Below are positions 9,228 through 17,263 of a stretch of DNA of 64,000 bases, piece by piece. The stretch is from positions 4,526,001 to 4,590,000 of the forward strand of contig NC_018014.1 in NCBI RefSeq assembly GCF_000265425.1, written 5' to 3'. The position numbers were made by a program, and so were the translations under genes. How positions within the stretch are numbered: the first letter of the stretch is position 1; each line of letters begins with the position of its first letter. Under the pieces are notes generated by a model, which was not told the DNA's origin, did no database searches, and was given only the letters and a program-made list of their open reading frames with translations. This DNA comes from Terriglobus roseus DSM 18391. GTDB taxonomy: Bacteria; Acidobacteriota; Terriglobia; Terriglobales; Acidobacteriaceae.

Positions 9228-10445
9228 CTAATTCGGCGTAGGCCTCGAAACGCTATCCACCACGATCACATTCACCGGCACCTTGCCGGACTCCAGCTTC
9301 AATCCAAACTGCTCCACCAGCGCCGGAAGCAGCGGAGGCGGCACGTCGCCGCTCTCAGGCGGTGGCGGAGCCTTCTGCAAGCCCATCTTGATCGCCTGGT
9401 TATCGTCCATCTGGTACTTGAGCGTTCCCCCATAACGAACCGCGCCAAGCCCCGTCTGATCCACCACGGGATGGTCCAGGATGTCCGACTGCAGCAGACC
9501 GCAGAACTCCTTCATGGTCGCGTTGTTAATGCGCAACTGCCCGGGAGGCAAACCGAAACCAGGTATATCCCCCGCGTCAGCAGGCGCTGGCTTCATCTTG
9601 ATACCGCCCTTGGCCACACTCAACGAAAAAGCGGTCATCACGCGCGACTCCACGTGATATTTCAGCCCATAGCGTTCCGCCGTCAGCTTCGCTACCTCGC
9701 TCATAAACTGCTTCAGACTTGGCGCTCCAGGCGTCTCAGGCTTGGCGTCAATGTCGTACTTGTCCTCCCTCGCCCAATCCGGCAAACCGACGATCTGCGC
9801 GGCATTCAACGACAAAGAAATAGTCATAAGCTTTTCAAGCGTCAGACCACGCCCGATGAAGTTTCCGCGGTTCAGCAGAAACGCAAAATTGCGCTCGCCC
9901 GGAGCCTGCGGCTTGATCGTCGCCACCTCAAAGCTCGGATCGGCATTCGGATCCATCTTGGCCTGCGGTGGCGGAGGCGCAGGGATCTCCCATGCAGTCT
10001 CCGCCGTCGCACGCACAAACACCAGCGGCGCCTTGTTATCGCCCGAAGTACGCGTACCGCCGATCGAGTCGCCATCCGGCGACATCTTCCCTTCGTACGT
10101 AATGCCAACGCGCTCAATGTCCAGACTCAGCGTCCCACCACTCCAACCCACCTTGTCGATCGGTATCGCCGGCGACTTTTGATCAATAAACCAGAGCGTC
10201 CCCTTCCAATCCGTCCCTGCCTTCTCGATCTTCACCACCCACCGGTTATCCCGACCATCAGCCTGGCGCACCCCACCCTGCCACGTGCCCGCAAGATTCA
10301 GCGCCACCGGCGCCTGCGCCGCAACAGCAGCCTGCGCCGCAACAGCCGGAGCCTGCGCCGCAACAGCAGGAAGTGTTACAAACGCGAACAACGAAGCGAA
10401 CGCAAACAAAAGCGATCGGAGTGGTGAGGAAGACAAGACGCGCAT
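9228..10445 (-). CDS. TIGR03435-family secreted protein ('soil-associated protein')
   Basis: 405 residues from the ATG at 10445, chosen because GAGG precedes it and a signal peptide follows (SLLFAFASLFAFVTLPAVAA). The mature start is a low-complexity run of repeated AAQAP/AVAAQ units, then a beta-rich domain (about residues 45-145), then the TIGR03435 core that opens with the signature SFEVATIKP and continues to the end. The family is greatly expanded in Acidobacteria; its biochemical role is unknown. It is convergent with the oxidoreductase and divergent from the hydrolase at 10674. Confidence 0.85.
   Translation of the reverse strand: MRVLSSSPLRSLLFAFASLFAFVTLPAVAAQAPAVAAQAAVAAQAPVALNLAGTWQGGVRQADGRDNRWVVKIEKAGTDWKGTLWFIDQKSPAIPIDKVGWSGGTLSLDIERVGITYEGKMSPDGDSIGGTRTSGDNKAPLVFVRATAETAWEIPAPPPPQAKMDPNADPSFEVATIKPQAPGERNFAFLLNRGNFIGRGLTLEKLMTISLSLNAAQIVGLPDWAREDKYDIDAKPETPGAPSLKQFMSEVAKLTAERYGLKYHVESRVMTAFSLSVAKGGIKMKPAPADAGDIPGFGLPPGQLRINNATMKEFCGLLQSDILDHPVVDQTGLGAVRYGGTLKYQMDDNQAIKMGLQKAPPPPESGDVPPPLLPALVEQFGLKLESGKVPVNVIVVDSVSRPTPN
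10312..10372. repeat. In-frame tandem repeat coding for AAQAP-type units
   Basis: Short tandem repeat of the core CCTGCGCCGCAACAGC inside the TIGR03435 gene, encoding the AAQAPAVAAQAAVAAQAP segment at the mature N-terminus. Likely slippage-prone and length-variable. Confidence 0.6.
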
Positions 10446-10673
10446 ACAGACCTCGCAGAAAGGGATGCGGCAGAAATCACGAACATCATACGGCCTCCCA
10501 GGCCGAGCGACTACAAAGTATGCAGCGACATTCAGCCCTCGAAGTCGCATTTGGGAAACAGCGGCTCTGTAGGGCGTGACAAAATCTTGATCATCCCGCG
10601 CACTTCTTCTGCGCTCAAAATTGGCCTCAGGCGAGAAAGCACAACCGCCCAGGTGTTTACATGGAAGAATCAC

Positions 10674-11852
10674 ATGCCATCCACCCTCTCCATCGCTCGC
10701 ACGATTGCTACCTGTGTCGCATGCGCGGCAGCCTTATTTCCACTCACCACAATGGCGCAGAAGCCCGCGCCATTCAGCTCCGATGTCGTGCCAAAGGCGA
10801 CGACAAGCGATTACGCAAAGGAAGCCAGGGACGGCGAGTACGTGCTGCATGACGTAGTCTTCGGCAGCGGCGAAAGGCTCGCAACCCTGCGCCTGCACTA
10901 CAAGACTCTCGGCAGCCCGCATCGAAACACCGCAGGCCGCATCGACAATGCCGTCCTCATCTTGCACGGCACCGGCGACAGAAGCGGCAGCATGCTCACG
11001 GACGACTTCGCAGGTCCACTATTTGGACGGGGCGATCCGCTCGATATCCAGAAGTACTACATCGTACTGCCGGACGACATAGGCCACGGCAAATCGAGCA
11101 AGCCATCAGACGGATTACACGCAAGCTTCCCGCATTACGATTACGACGACATGGTGCAGACGCAGCACCGCATGCTGCTGGAAGGCATGGGCATTGCGCA
11201 TCTGCGCTTAGTACTTGGTGTCTCCATGGGTGGCATGCAGGCATTCGTCTGGGGTGAGACCTATCCCGGCTTCGCCGACGCACTGATGCCGCTGACTTGT
11301 CTGCCGGTGCCGATTGCCGGCCGGAACCGCATGATGCGGTACGCCGCGATGCAAGCCATTCGCAACGACCCCGCCTACCGCAACGGCGAATATAAGACGC
11401 AGCCGCCCAGCGTTCATACCGCCAACACGATGACCTTCGTGATGGGTTCCAGTCCGCTGGTTTTACAAGAGGCCGCTCCCACTCGCGCTGCTGCAGAAGC
11501 CTATGTGGACCGCGCGCTGGCACAGCGCGATGCAACCACCGATGCAAATGACTTTCTGTATTACATCGACAGTTCGCGCAATTACGACGCGTCCCAGCAC
11601 CTCGATCGCATCACGGTTCCCATCACATGGGTGAACGCTGCAGATGACTTCATCAATCCGCCGGAGCTACACATCGCAGAGCACTACGCACCGCAGTTGA
11701 AAAAGGGCCAGTTCGTTCTGTTACCGATATCGAAAGACACACGTGGGCATGGAACCAACATGCTCGCAAGGATCTGGCGCCCGTGGCTGGTTGCACTGAT
11801 GCAGCGCTCGGAACCATCGCACCCAGTCCACCGCAAGAGTGGCGGGAACTAA
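10674..11852 (+). CDS. Secreted alpha/beta hydrolase of the MetX (homoserine O-acetyltransferase) fold
   Basis: 392 residues from ATG 10674, with a signal peptide ending near TTMAQ. The alpha/beta hydrolase core has the nucleophile elbow GVSMGGMQ, a probable acid residue in NAADDFINPP and a catalytic histidine in DTRGHGTN, in the order found in the homoserine acetyltransferase family. Export is unusual for a methionine-biosynthesis enzyme, and no met genes are nearby, so a periplasmic esterase or acyltransferase is more likely than MetX itself. An upstream GGAAG supports this start. Confidence 0.82.
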   Translation: MPSTLSIARTIATCVACAAALFPLTTMAQKPAPFSSDVVPKATTSDYAKEARDGEYVLHDVVFGSGERLATLRLHYKTLGSPHRNTAGRIDNAVLILHGTGDRSGSMLTDDFAGPLFGRGDPLDIQKYYIVLPDDIGHGKSSKPSDGLHASFPHYDYDDMVQTQHRMLLEGMGIAHLRLVLGVSMGGMQAFVWGETYPGFADALMPLTCLPVPIAGRNRMMRYAAMQAIRNDPAYRNGEYKTQPPSVHTANTMTFVMGSSPLVLQEAAPTRAAAEAYVDRALAQRDATTDANDFLYYIDSSRNYDASQHLDRITVPITWVNAADDFINPPELHIAEHYAPQLKKGQFVLLPISKDTRGHGTNMLARIWRPWLVALMQRSEPSHPVHRKSGGN

Positions 11853-12086
11853 TCTGCGACCAAGAACCTAATTGTGCAATTTGTAGAAGAAACTTCCGCC
11901 CCCGATGCCCCACCCGAGAAAGCGTTTGAGAGAGCAGGGTTTCTAACCAGCATCCTGTTAATCATCGAGTGACCTTTCCCTCAGACCTGCTACCAAGGAC
12001 AGTTCTACAGACGATCAAAGACCTCGGGCTTGAGCGGCGCTGGGGTGGCGCAAGCCTGTCCTGCCATGGCTCACGTACTGCGGCCT

Positions 12087-12482
12087 CTACTTCGTTCCGA
12101 GCAGCAGCGGTTCTGTTTCGATCAGCCTCAAAGACTTCACCATTGAGGCGGTCACGGTCTTGTACTTCTTGAAGTGTTCCGATCGCAGGTGGGCTTGGTA
12201 GCCAGCTGGACTGGCATACGTCTCGAAAAGACGTATCTGGTTGGGCTCGCCCTTCACGACGACTGCGTAAAGTGCGAGCACGCCGGGCTCTCTTTGAATG
12301 GAGATTTCGATCTCTTCACGGAGAGCTGCTTTGTAGGCGTCCAACTGCGCCGGATTGATCTCCAGTTCAGCCAACCGTACGACCCTTTCCGGTTGCTTCT
12401 GGGCCACGATGGGAAATGGATTCCAGAGAGAAGCCACGATCAGCGAGACCGCAGCGGCGATCATCAGGGTCTTTGCTTCCAT
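12087..12482 (-). CDS. Exported antibiotic-biosynthesis-monooxygenase (ABM) domain protein
   Basis: 131 residues: an N-terminal hydrophobic signal (residues 5-28, ending IVAQ) and one ABM-type ferredoxin-like domain (VVRLAELEINPAQLDAYKAA, then EPGVLALYAVV and the FETYASPAGYQAHLRSEHFK segment). Such small dimers often act as quinol or heme-related monooxygenases or as stress-linked proteins; the substrate here cannot be told. It stands alone on the minus strand at the edge of the repeat-bearing cassette region. Confidence 0.8.
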   Translation of the reverse strand: MEAKTLMIAAAVSLIVASLWNPFPIVAQKQPERVVRLAELEINPAQLDAYKAALREEIEISIQREPGVLALYAVVVKGEPNQIRLFETYASPAGYQAHLRSEHFKKYKTVTASMVKSLRLIETEPLLLGTK

Positions 12483-12572
12483 GTCTTGCCTCCTGGCGCA
12501 GACCGCCCATCAAATTTAGCGCACGCCTCATCAAACGATAAACGCTGCGCTTGCGACCTCTGCACCTGATAC

Positions 12573-12637
12573 TCCCGCAAAGTCGGGTTTCTGGAAACAT
12601 TCGTCGCGGAGTTGCCGAAAACACCGTTTTCAGGGAG
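12573..12637 (+). repeat. Palindromic interspersed repeat, copy A (full length)
   Basis: About 65 bp. The left half is TCCCGCAAAGTCGGGTTTCT, in which CCCG/CGGG closes a hairpin; the right half is GCCGAAAACACCGTTTTCAG followed by GGA, with GAAAAC/GTTTTC as a second hairpin. The outer ends (TCCC...GGGA) are also complementary. It lies about 90 bp before the first cassette gene. Confidence 0.75.
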
Positions 12638-12730
12638 GGGCCTCCGGCGTTCGGGGATGAATGAGTATGCCGCGTGTGAAGATTAATGGGGACGGACCTC
12701 GGGCTTGATCCGGGGGGATGGGGTGAGAAT

Positions 12731-13342
12731 ATGCGCTCATTGACACCAGCAGTTCTAATCGCAGGCCTTATTTCGTGCACATTGTCATTCGGACAACCGA
12801 AGAAAGGCATCCCCGATCTGAGCTTGATTCTGGAGCCCGGACCGTTAGTCGATGGCGTGCCGCAGACGTTCACGTTCCGCTTGACGAACATAAGTGCGCG
12901 GGATCTCCTCATACCCCGGCCGAACATAGGCTGTAGTGAGCCGACTGCCGCTGGCAATCTTTGGATGAAGGAATCTTGGCAACCTTTGGCCGGGAAGGAG
13001 CTAGGAAACGGTGTAGCCTACTGCGACTTCGGATACGCACGGAAGCCGCCTCCGACCGTCTTGGAATTGGCCCGCAACTGGACGCGGCTTCAGCCAGGAG
13101 AGTCGATCTCCATTACTGCGACCAATAGAGAATTACGTTTTGAAACTCAAGGCCCTGGCAAGTACTCGTTCTTAGGTGAATACCTGCCCCCAGCAATGAG
13201 CGAGGCCGACCTTCAGATGTTGAACTCTGCGGGCATCGCGGTCCCACAAACGAAGACCATCAGTGGGAGCCTTCAATATCAAAGGGAGGCTTTGGGTCTA
13301 AACTGGATGACTGTTTTTTCAAAGCTGGGCCGCTGCAGCTGA
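12731..13342 (+). CDS. Hypothetical exported protein, possible lipoprotein
   Basis: 203 residues from ATG 12731. The N-terminus MRSLTPAVLIAGLISCTLS has a lipobox-like LISC (Cys16), though cleavage after SFG is an alternative. The mature part is predicted beta-rich with two further cysteines (IGCSEP and AYCDFG); the first of them follows a run rich in proline. I do not recognise the family; the pattern DGVPQTFTFRLTNISARDL resembles an immunoglobulin-like fold. It ends directly against the next ATG (TGAATG at 13340-13345). Codon use is less GC-rich than in the genes flanking the cluster. Confidence 0.6.
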   Translation: MRSLTPAVLIAGLISCTLSFGQPKKGIPDLSLILEPGPLVDGVPQTFTFRLTNISARDLLIPRPNIGCSEPTAAGNLWMKESWQPLAGKELGNGVAYCDFGYARKPPPTVLELARNWTRLQPGESISITATNRELRFETQGPGKYSFLGEYLPPAMSEADLQMLNSAGIAVPQTKTISGSLQYQREALGLNWMTVFSKLGRCS

Positions 13343-14110
13343 ATGCGTGCTCTATCGCATGTCAATTCACTTGTAGGAGCCTATCCCGGGAGTTTCCGAA
13401 AACACCGTTTTCAGGGATTTAGGCTTGAAACGTATGATCGTTCAGTGATTGATGCTTCGCTGAACCCGTGGAGACCGATCTCTTCTGTTCTAGTGGGTGT
13501 AGCCGCTTTAGTCGCTACCGTAGTTACATTGGCACTCTTCAAGAGCGGGATTTGGCGCATATGCTTCTGGTGTGATTTAACGACTGCGGAGCTTTCGTCG
13601 CTGTCTGTCATAGCCTCATGTGCCGTGGCGACTGGAGTTGGATGGGCTTGTACAGCCATCGTTCGGCGGCGGACACCAGTCGGCTTTTGGGAAAGCATTG
13701 ATTGGCGTCCGACTTGGCGCGGCATCCTTACGGGTAGCGCGATTGGTGTCTTCTGCTGCCTTCTCACGATGCTCATCTCCACCAGGCGAAACGACCTGTC
13801 TCTTCACGTAGCAGTCATAGATAGACCCTTACTTCTGGTGGTTCTCAGCGTTGTTCTTCTGGAGCCTCTGACGGAAGAGATCTATTTCCGCGGCATCCTC
13901 TTTTGTGGCCTGAAGAGCAAATTGAACCCCTACCTTAGCGCTGGGATCGTCACAGCCATCTTTGCTTTCCTACACCCTCAGCATCGGGGGATCGTCCTGC
14001 CAATAGCCCTGACGCTAGGAGTTTTTCGCATTGTGGGCCGTTCGACCAGCAGTTGCTTTGCCTTGCATTTGGCCTACAACCTGTCCATGTTGCTGTGGGG
14101 CTTTAGATAA
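13343..14110 (+). CDS. CPBP-family intramembrane metalloprotease (Abi-type)
   Basis: Up to 255 residues with about six membrane segments. The family motifs are present: EEIYFRG (E178, E179, R183), the FAFLHP histidine motif and FALHLAYNL near the C-terminus, giving the glutamates and histidines of the membrane active site. Relatives process prenylated or peptide substrates, and some serve in bacteriocin immunity. The start is doubtful: repeat copy B (13388-13417) falls inside the first 25 codons, so an in-frame GTG at 13445 (221 residues) is a reasonable alternative. The gene belongs to the same-strand cassette-like array. Confidence 0.78.
   Translation: MRALSHVNSLVGAYPGSFRKHRFQGFRLETYDRSVIDASLNPWRPISSVLVGVAALVATVVTLALFKSGIWRICFWCDLTTAELSSLSVIASCAVATGVGWACTAIVRRRTPVGFWESIDWRPTWRGILTGSAIGVFCCLLTMLISTRRNDLSLHVAVIDRPLLLVVLSVVLLEPLTEEIYFRGILFCGLKSKLNPYLSAGIVTAIFAFLHPQHRGIVLPIALTLGVFRIVGRSTSSCFALHLAYNLSMLLWGFR
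13388..13417 (+). repeat. Palindromic interspersed repeat, copy B (right half only)
   Basis: Contains CCGAAAACACCGTTTTCAGG, identical over that stretch to the right half of copy A. It overlaps the annotated 5' end of the CPBP gene. Confidence 0.7.
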
Positions 14111-14123
14111 AAAGCCTAGGCGC

Positions 14124-14187
14124 TCCCACAAAGTCGGGTTTGCGGAAACTGCGGTCTTAGAGTTGCTGAAAACACCGTTGTGCGGGA
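14124..14187 (+). repeat. Palindromic interspersed repeat, copy C (full length)
   Basis: About 64 bp, aligned end to end with copy A: left half CCCACAAAGTCGGGTTTGCG, right half GCTGAAAACACCGTTGTGCG then GGA. It lies between the CPBP gene stop and the next hypothetical gene. Confidence 0.72.
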
Positions 14188-14223
14188 ACGGTGATCCTCT
14201 AGAATGCGATTGCGCAAACGAAT

Positions 14224-14766
14224 ATGCACTTCTTGATCTTCATGGACGGTCTCCCAGCGGATCTGGTCTGGTCCGCCTACGCTATTCTGCTCATCGTCGC
14301 CTTGTCCCTCCTTCGAGCGTCGAGGACAGCCGGGGCTTGGCGACGAACGTTGATGCGTCTCACAGGCTTCGCCACATTGATATTGTTTTCCAGCCTCACA
14401 GTGATCTTTGCGCTTGGCAGTGCCCTTGGCGGCGATCCACCACGCGAACATAACAAGTTCATTTCGCCTTCCGGTAGCCGGTTCGCCCTCCTCAGTCACA
14501 GCGCTCTGCGCGACGGCGCGGCAACACAAGTGTCCTTGAAGGAAGGATGCTGCCGACGGTGGATCCCGTATGAATACTTCGGGAGCGGGGATGACTACAT
14601 GGATGGCAGTTCGCTGAAATGGATCGACGATCATCACCTTCTGATCAGATACGCGCTTGATGCTTCCGGAGAGCAACGATGCGATCAAAGAGCAGGTGAC
14701 GTGACGATCTCTTGCGAACCACTGCCCGATCCGTTTCCGGCCACGTCCCCTAGAACAAAACCGTAA
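14224..14766 (+). CDS. Hypothetical membrane-anchored protein
   Basis: 180 residues from ATG 14224. Two N-terminal membrane segments (about residues 11-30 and 46-68) are followed by a soluble C-terminal domain of about 110 residues with three cysteines (EGCCRR and ISCEPL), probably outside the cytoplasm. I do not recognise the family. It sits between repeat copies C and D/E in the cassette-like array. The stop at 14764-14766 is a few bases from repeat copy D. Confidence 0.55.
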   Translation: MHFLIFMDGLPADLVWSAYAILLIVALSLLRASRTAGAWRRTLMRLTGFATLILFSSLTVIFALGSALGGDPPREHNKFISPSGSRFALLSHSALRDGAATQVSLKEGCCRRWIPYEYFGSGDDYMDGSSLKWIDDHHLLIRYALDASGEQRCDQRAGDVTISCEPLPDPFPATSPRTKP

Positions 14767-14768
14767 TG

Positions 14769-14790
14769 CCTGGAAAGTCGGGTTTTGGTG
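14769..14790 (+). repeat. Palindromic interspersed repeat, copy D (left half only)
   Basis: Contains TGGAAAGTCGGGTTTTGG, matching the AAAGTCGGGTTT core of copies A and C, but without the right half. Confidence 0.55.
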
Positions 14791-14849
14791 TGCGGCACAT
14801 GGCATAAGTACAAGGCTCAAAACGCCTAGCTCCGACTCGGTCTCGATCT

Positions 14850-14917
14850 TCCCAAGAAGGCAGTCGGATTTCCGGAGACAGCGATACAGGAGCTGGCGGT
14901 AACCCCGTTTTGCGGGA
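14850..14917 (+). repeat. Palindromic interspersed repeat, copy E (full length, diverged)
   Basis: About 68 bp: left part AGTCGGATTTCCGGAGAC, right part GGTAACCCCGTTTTGCGGGA. Same layout and length as copies A and C but the most diverged; it overlaps the longest possible reading of the next gene. Confidence 0.6.
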
Positions 14918-14951
14918 ACACGTCTTCTCCCGAGCTAGCGCCTCTGCACGC

Positions 14952-15209
14952 GTGAGAATATGGCTGCATGAAGTGGAAGATGCACTCAGGGTCGGTGGAA
15001 CGGTTGCTGCCGTTCTCGCGGTTTGGGCAGGCATAGCCATTTTCGACATGTGGCTTCTTGTCCCGCTTGATCCCGCGCTGACGGATGGTCAAGCCATCTC
15101 AATCAGGCTGGAATATACGGGGGTGTTCGCAGTGGCTTTCATCCTATTCGGCGCATTATCGCGGATGGCCTTCAAGAAGGTCAAAAGCGAGCCTGACCAG
15201 AGTGCATAG
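14952..15209 (+). CDS. Small hypothetical membrane protein
   Basis: 85 residues from GTG 14952; the reading frame is open from a TTG at 14910, but that codon lies inside repeat copy E. Two hydrophobic segments (around VGGTVAAVLAVWAGIAIFDM and YTGVFAVAFILFGALS) are joined by a short loop, ending in a charged tail KKVKSEPDQ. No recognised family and no good ribosome site, so start and even coding status are uncertain. Confidence 0.42.
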   Translation: MRIWLHEVEDALRVGGTVAAVLAVWAGIAIFDMWLLVPLDPALTDGQAISIRLEYTGVFAVAFILFGALSRMAFKKVKSEPDQSA

Positions 15210-15238
15210 ACGTTCGACGCAGTTTGACTTTGCCACAC

Positions 15239-15266
15239 TCCCTGAAAGTAGGGTTTTCGGAAACGG
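15239..15266 (+). repeat. Palindromic interspersed repeat, copy F (left half only)
   Basis: TCCCTGAAAGTAGGGTTTTC plus GGAAACGG. The hairpin stem is CCCT/AGGG where copy A has CCCG/CGGG: both sides changed together, which supports a selected hairpin. Confidence 0.6.
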
Positions 15267-15338
15267 TTCAACCAGCTCTCGAAAAGCGTTTGTCGTCAAC
15301 CGCACGGAGAACAAGTCTCGCGTACTAGTAGCAAGCAG

Positions 15339-15965
15339 TTAGAACCGCTTTCGAAGAACCCAAGTCGTCATACACCGGTAATCCTGCACAACCGTAGTCT
15401 TCAACGGATCCACCAGCACCGCATCCAGCTCCTCGGTCAGGTGGAGCAGCGTCTCCTCGTCCACCAGGTACCACTCCGACCCATCCGGAATCAGGAACAG
15501 GCCATTCCGCAATTGCTGGAAGTCCATCCCGATCCGCGACCCCAGTCGAACAAACAGCAGCCCACCCGGGCGCAGCGTCCGCCAAAGCTCCGCCAGCATC
15601 GCGTGGAACTGGTCATCATCCTGCGCAAAGTGCAGCACCGAATTGCAGATCACAACATCCGCAAACTCATCCGGAAACGGCATCGCCTCGATCTCCGCCA
15701 CGCGAAAGTTCTCAGCTGGCAGCGTGCTCCCCAGTGATGCCGAAAGCGCCCGAACATGCGCCACAGCCTCCGCGCTCACGTCACACGCGAAGACATCAAA
15801 ACCCGATCGCAGCAGGTAGACAAGGTTCCTGCCAAAGCCGCAGCCCGCGTCCAGCACCCGCATTCCCGGCGCGATATTGCCGCGCAGGATCTGGTCGAAG
15901 ACATAGATGTCGATCTGGCCGAACTGCTCCTGCAGCGTCAACGCGGTATCTGTAGCAAAAGCCAA
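15339..15965 (-). CDS. Class I SAM-dependent methyltransferase
   Basis: 208 residues. The Rossmann core begins with motif I VLDAGCGFGRN (residues 37-47), has an acidic FACDVS loop for SAM ribose binding, the EIEAMPFPDEFADVVIC segment and post-motif LRPGGLLFVRLG. This is the UbiE/Methyltransf_11 pattern of small-molecule methyltransferases; the substrate cannot be inferred. The recA terminator lies upstream, so it should have its own promoter. Confidence 0.85.
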   Translation of the reverse strand: MAFATDTALTLQEQFGQIDIYVFDQILRGNIAPGMRVLDAGCGFGRNLVYLLRSGFDVFACDVSAEAVAHVRALSASLGSTLPAENFRVAEIEAMPFPDEFADVVICNSVLHFAQDDDQFHAMLAELWRTLRPGGLLFVRLGSRIGMDFQQLRNGLFLIPDGSEWYLVDEETLLHLTEELDAVLVDPLKTTVVQDYRCMTTWVLRKRF

Positions 15966-16023
15966 CTCGTATCCCTCTCGAACGTCGATCCGCTATGCGC
16001 TCCAGCGCGTTGCACCACAAAGC

Positions 16024-16049
16024 AAAAGGGCCGCAAACGCGGCCCTTTT
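16024..16049 (-). terminator. Rho-independent terminator of recA
   Basis: AAAAGGGCCGC-AAAC-GCGGCCCTTTT: an 11-bp perfect stem with a 4-nt loop, 19 bp after the recA stop, with the U-rich arm and a following TTTTGCTTTG on the minus strand. Confidence 0.85.
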
Positions 16050-16067
16050 CAGTTTACTGCTCAGACA

Positions 16068-17144
16068 CTAGCGACGCGAAGGCTTGACGATCTCTTGTGC
16101 CTTCACTTCCCCGTCCTCAGGCGCAGGCGGCAACGGCGCAGGGGGGGCGCCAACGCCAATGGCCATCTTCGCGCGAAGCTCCTTGTCCATACGGGCAAAG
16201 ATCTCGGGATTGCTCTTCAGGAAGTTACGAACATTCTCACGGCCCTGGCCGATGCGCTCGCCAGAGTAGCTGTACCATGCGCCGCTCTTGTCCACGATGT
16301 TCTGCACAACAGCCAGATCCAGCACATCGCCCTCACGGGAGATGCCTTCGCCGTACAGGATGTCGAACTCCGCCTCACGGAACGGCGCCGCAACCTTGTT
16401 CTTCACAATCTTCGTCTTGGTACGCGAACCGACGACAACGTCGCCTTCCTTCACCGCGCCGATACGGCGGATGTCGATACGGACCGACGAGTAGAACTTC
16501 AGCGCGCGTCCACCGGTCGTCGTCTCGGGATTACCGAACATGACACCGATCTTTTCGCGGATCTGGTTGATGAAGATCAGGCACGTGCGGCTCTTCGACA
16601 CGGTGCCGGTCAGCTTACGCAAAGCCTGCGACATCAGGCGGGCCTGCAGGCCCACGTGCGAATCGCCCATCTCACCATCGAGTTCGGCCTTCGGCACCAG
16701 TGCCGCAACCGAGTCGACGACCAGGACGTCAATCGCGCCGGAACGTACCAGCGCTTCGGTAATCTCAAGTGCCTGCTCGCCATAATCCGGCTGCGAGATC
16801 AGCAGGTTGTCCGTATCCACGCCCAGCTTGCGCGCATAGACAGGATCGAGCGCATGTTCTGCGTCCACGAAGGCTGCCAGGCCGCCGGCCTTCTGTGCCT
16901 CTGCGATGATCTGCAGCGTGATCGTCGTCTTACCCGACGATTCCGGTCCGTAGATCTCAACCACACGTCCGCGGGGCACACCGCCCACTCCCAGCGCAGC
17001 GTCAAAGGAAATCGATCCCGTCGAGATGACGGAAATCGGCACAATGGCATCCTTCGCGCCCAGCCGCATGATGGAGCCCTTGCCAAACTGCTTTTCAATG
17101 CCTTGAAGGGCAAGTTCTACGGCTCTAGCGCGATCATCAGCCAC
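16068..17144 (-). CDS. recA: Recombinase RecA
   Basis: 358 residues. Walker A GPESSGKTT at residues 66-74, the MAW-type MSQALRKLTG region, and the L2/ATP-contact stretch FINQIREKIGVMFGNPETTT. RecA forms filaments on single-stranded DNA, drives strand exchange and activates LexA self-cleavage in the SOS response. The ATG has an AAGGAG ribosome site 8 nt upstream. A good promoter lies at 17171-17199, overlapped by a direct-repeat operator shared with the unknown gene at 45194, and a strong terminator follows. Monocistronic. Confidence 0.98.
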   Translation of the reverse strand: MADDRARAVELALQGIEKQFGKGSIMRLGAKDAIVPISVISTGSISFDAALGVGGVPRGRVVEIYGPESSGKTTITLQIIAEAQKAGGLAAFVDAEHALDPVYARKLGVDTDNLLISQPDYGEQALEITEALVRSGAIDVLVVDSVAALVPKAELDGEMGDSHVGLQARLMSQALRKLTGTVSKSRTCLIFINQIREKIGVMFGNPETTTGGRALKFYSSVRIDIRRIGAVKEGDVVVGSRTKTKIVKNKVAAPFREAEFDILYGEGISREGDVLDLAVVQNIVDKSGAWYSYSGERIGQGRENVRNFLKSNPEIFARMDKELRAKMAIGVGAPPAPLPPAPEDGEVKAQEIVKPSRR

Positions 17145-17170
17145 GGGTAATTCTCCTTGTTTGTCGAGTC

Positions 17171-17199
17171 ATCCTAGCATCGGTCGAGGGCAATAGCAA
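17171..17199 (-). promoter_or_regulatory. recA promoter
   Basis: Minus strand TTGCTA (17199-17194), 17-bp spacer, TAGGAT (17176-17171): four of six matches to each consensus hexamer with ideal spacing, about 27 bp before the recA ATG. The -35 overlaps the putative SOS operator. Confidence 0.65.
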
Positions 17200-17215
17200 A
17201 CAAAAGGCGAACATG
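17193..17215. promoter_or_regulatory. Putative LexA/SOS operator of recA
   Basis: Two directly repeated half-sites, GCAAACA (17196-17202) and GCGAACA (17207-17213), 11 bp apart (one helical turn), overlapping the recA -35. On the minus strand it reads GTTC-N7-GTTT, close to the GTTC-N7-GTTC direct-repeat LexA box described for Alphaproteobacteria. Nearly the same 23 bp occurs at 45162-45184. The LexA assignment is inference. Confidence 0.6.
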
Positions 17216-17263
17216 CACTCTCCCACAGAAAACTTGCCCGCCGGCTGGTCGAGACCAGCCGCT

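Noticed and set aside
10384..10420. GCGAACA-like repeats resembling the putative SOS operator
   Set aside because: They lie inside the signal-peptide codons of the TIGR03435 gene and the half-site spacing is 12, not 11; explained by coding for FAFASLFAF.
9150..10427. Plus-strand open frame opposite the TIGR03435 gene
   Set aside because: Arg/His-rich shadow; the minus strand has the signature motif, signal peptide and ribosome site.
12573..15266. True integron attC sites
   Set aside because: The expected GTTRRRY/RYYYAAC ends are not found in the repeat copies, and no integrase is in the window; kept only as an analogy.
15756..17150. Plus-strand open frame opposite recA
   Set aside because: Shadow of recA and the methyltransferase; no plausible protein.
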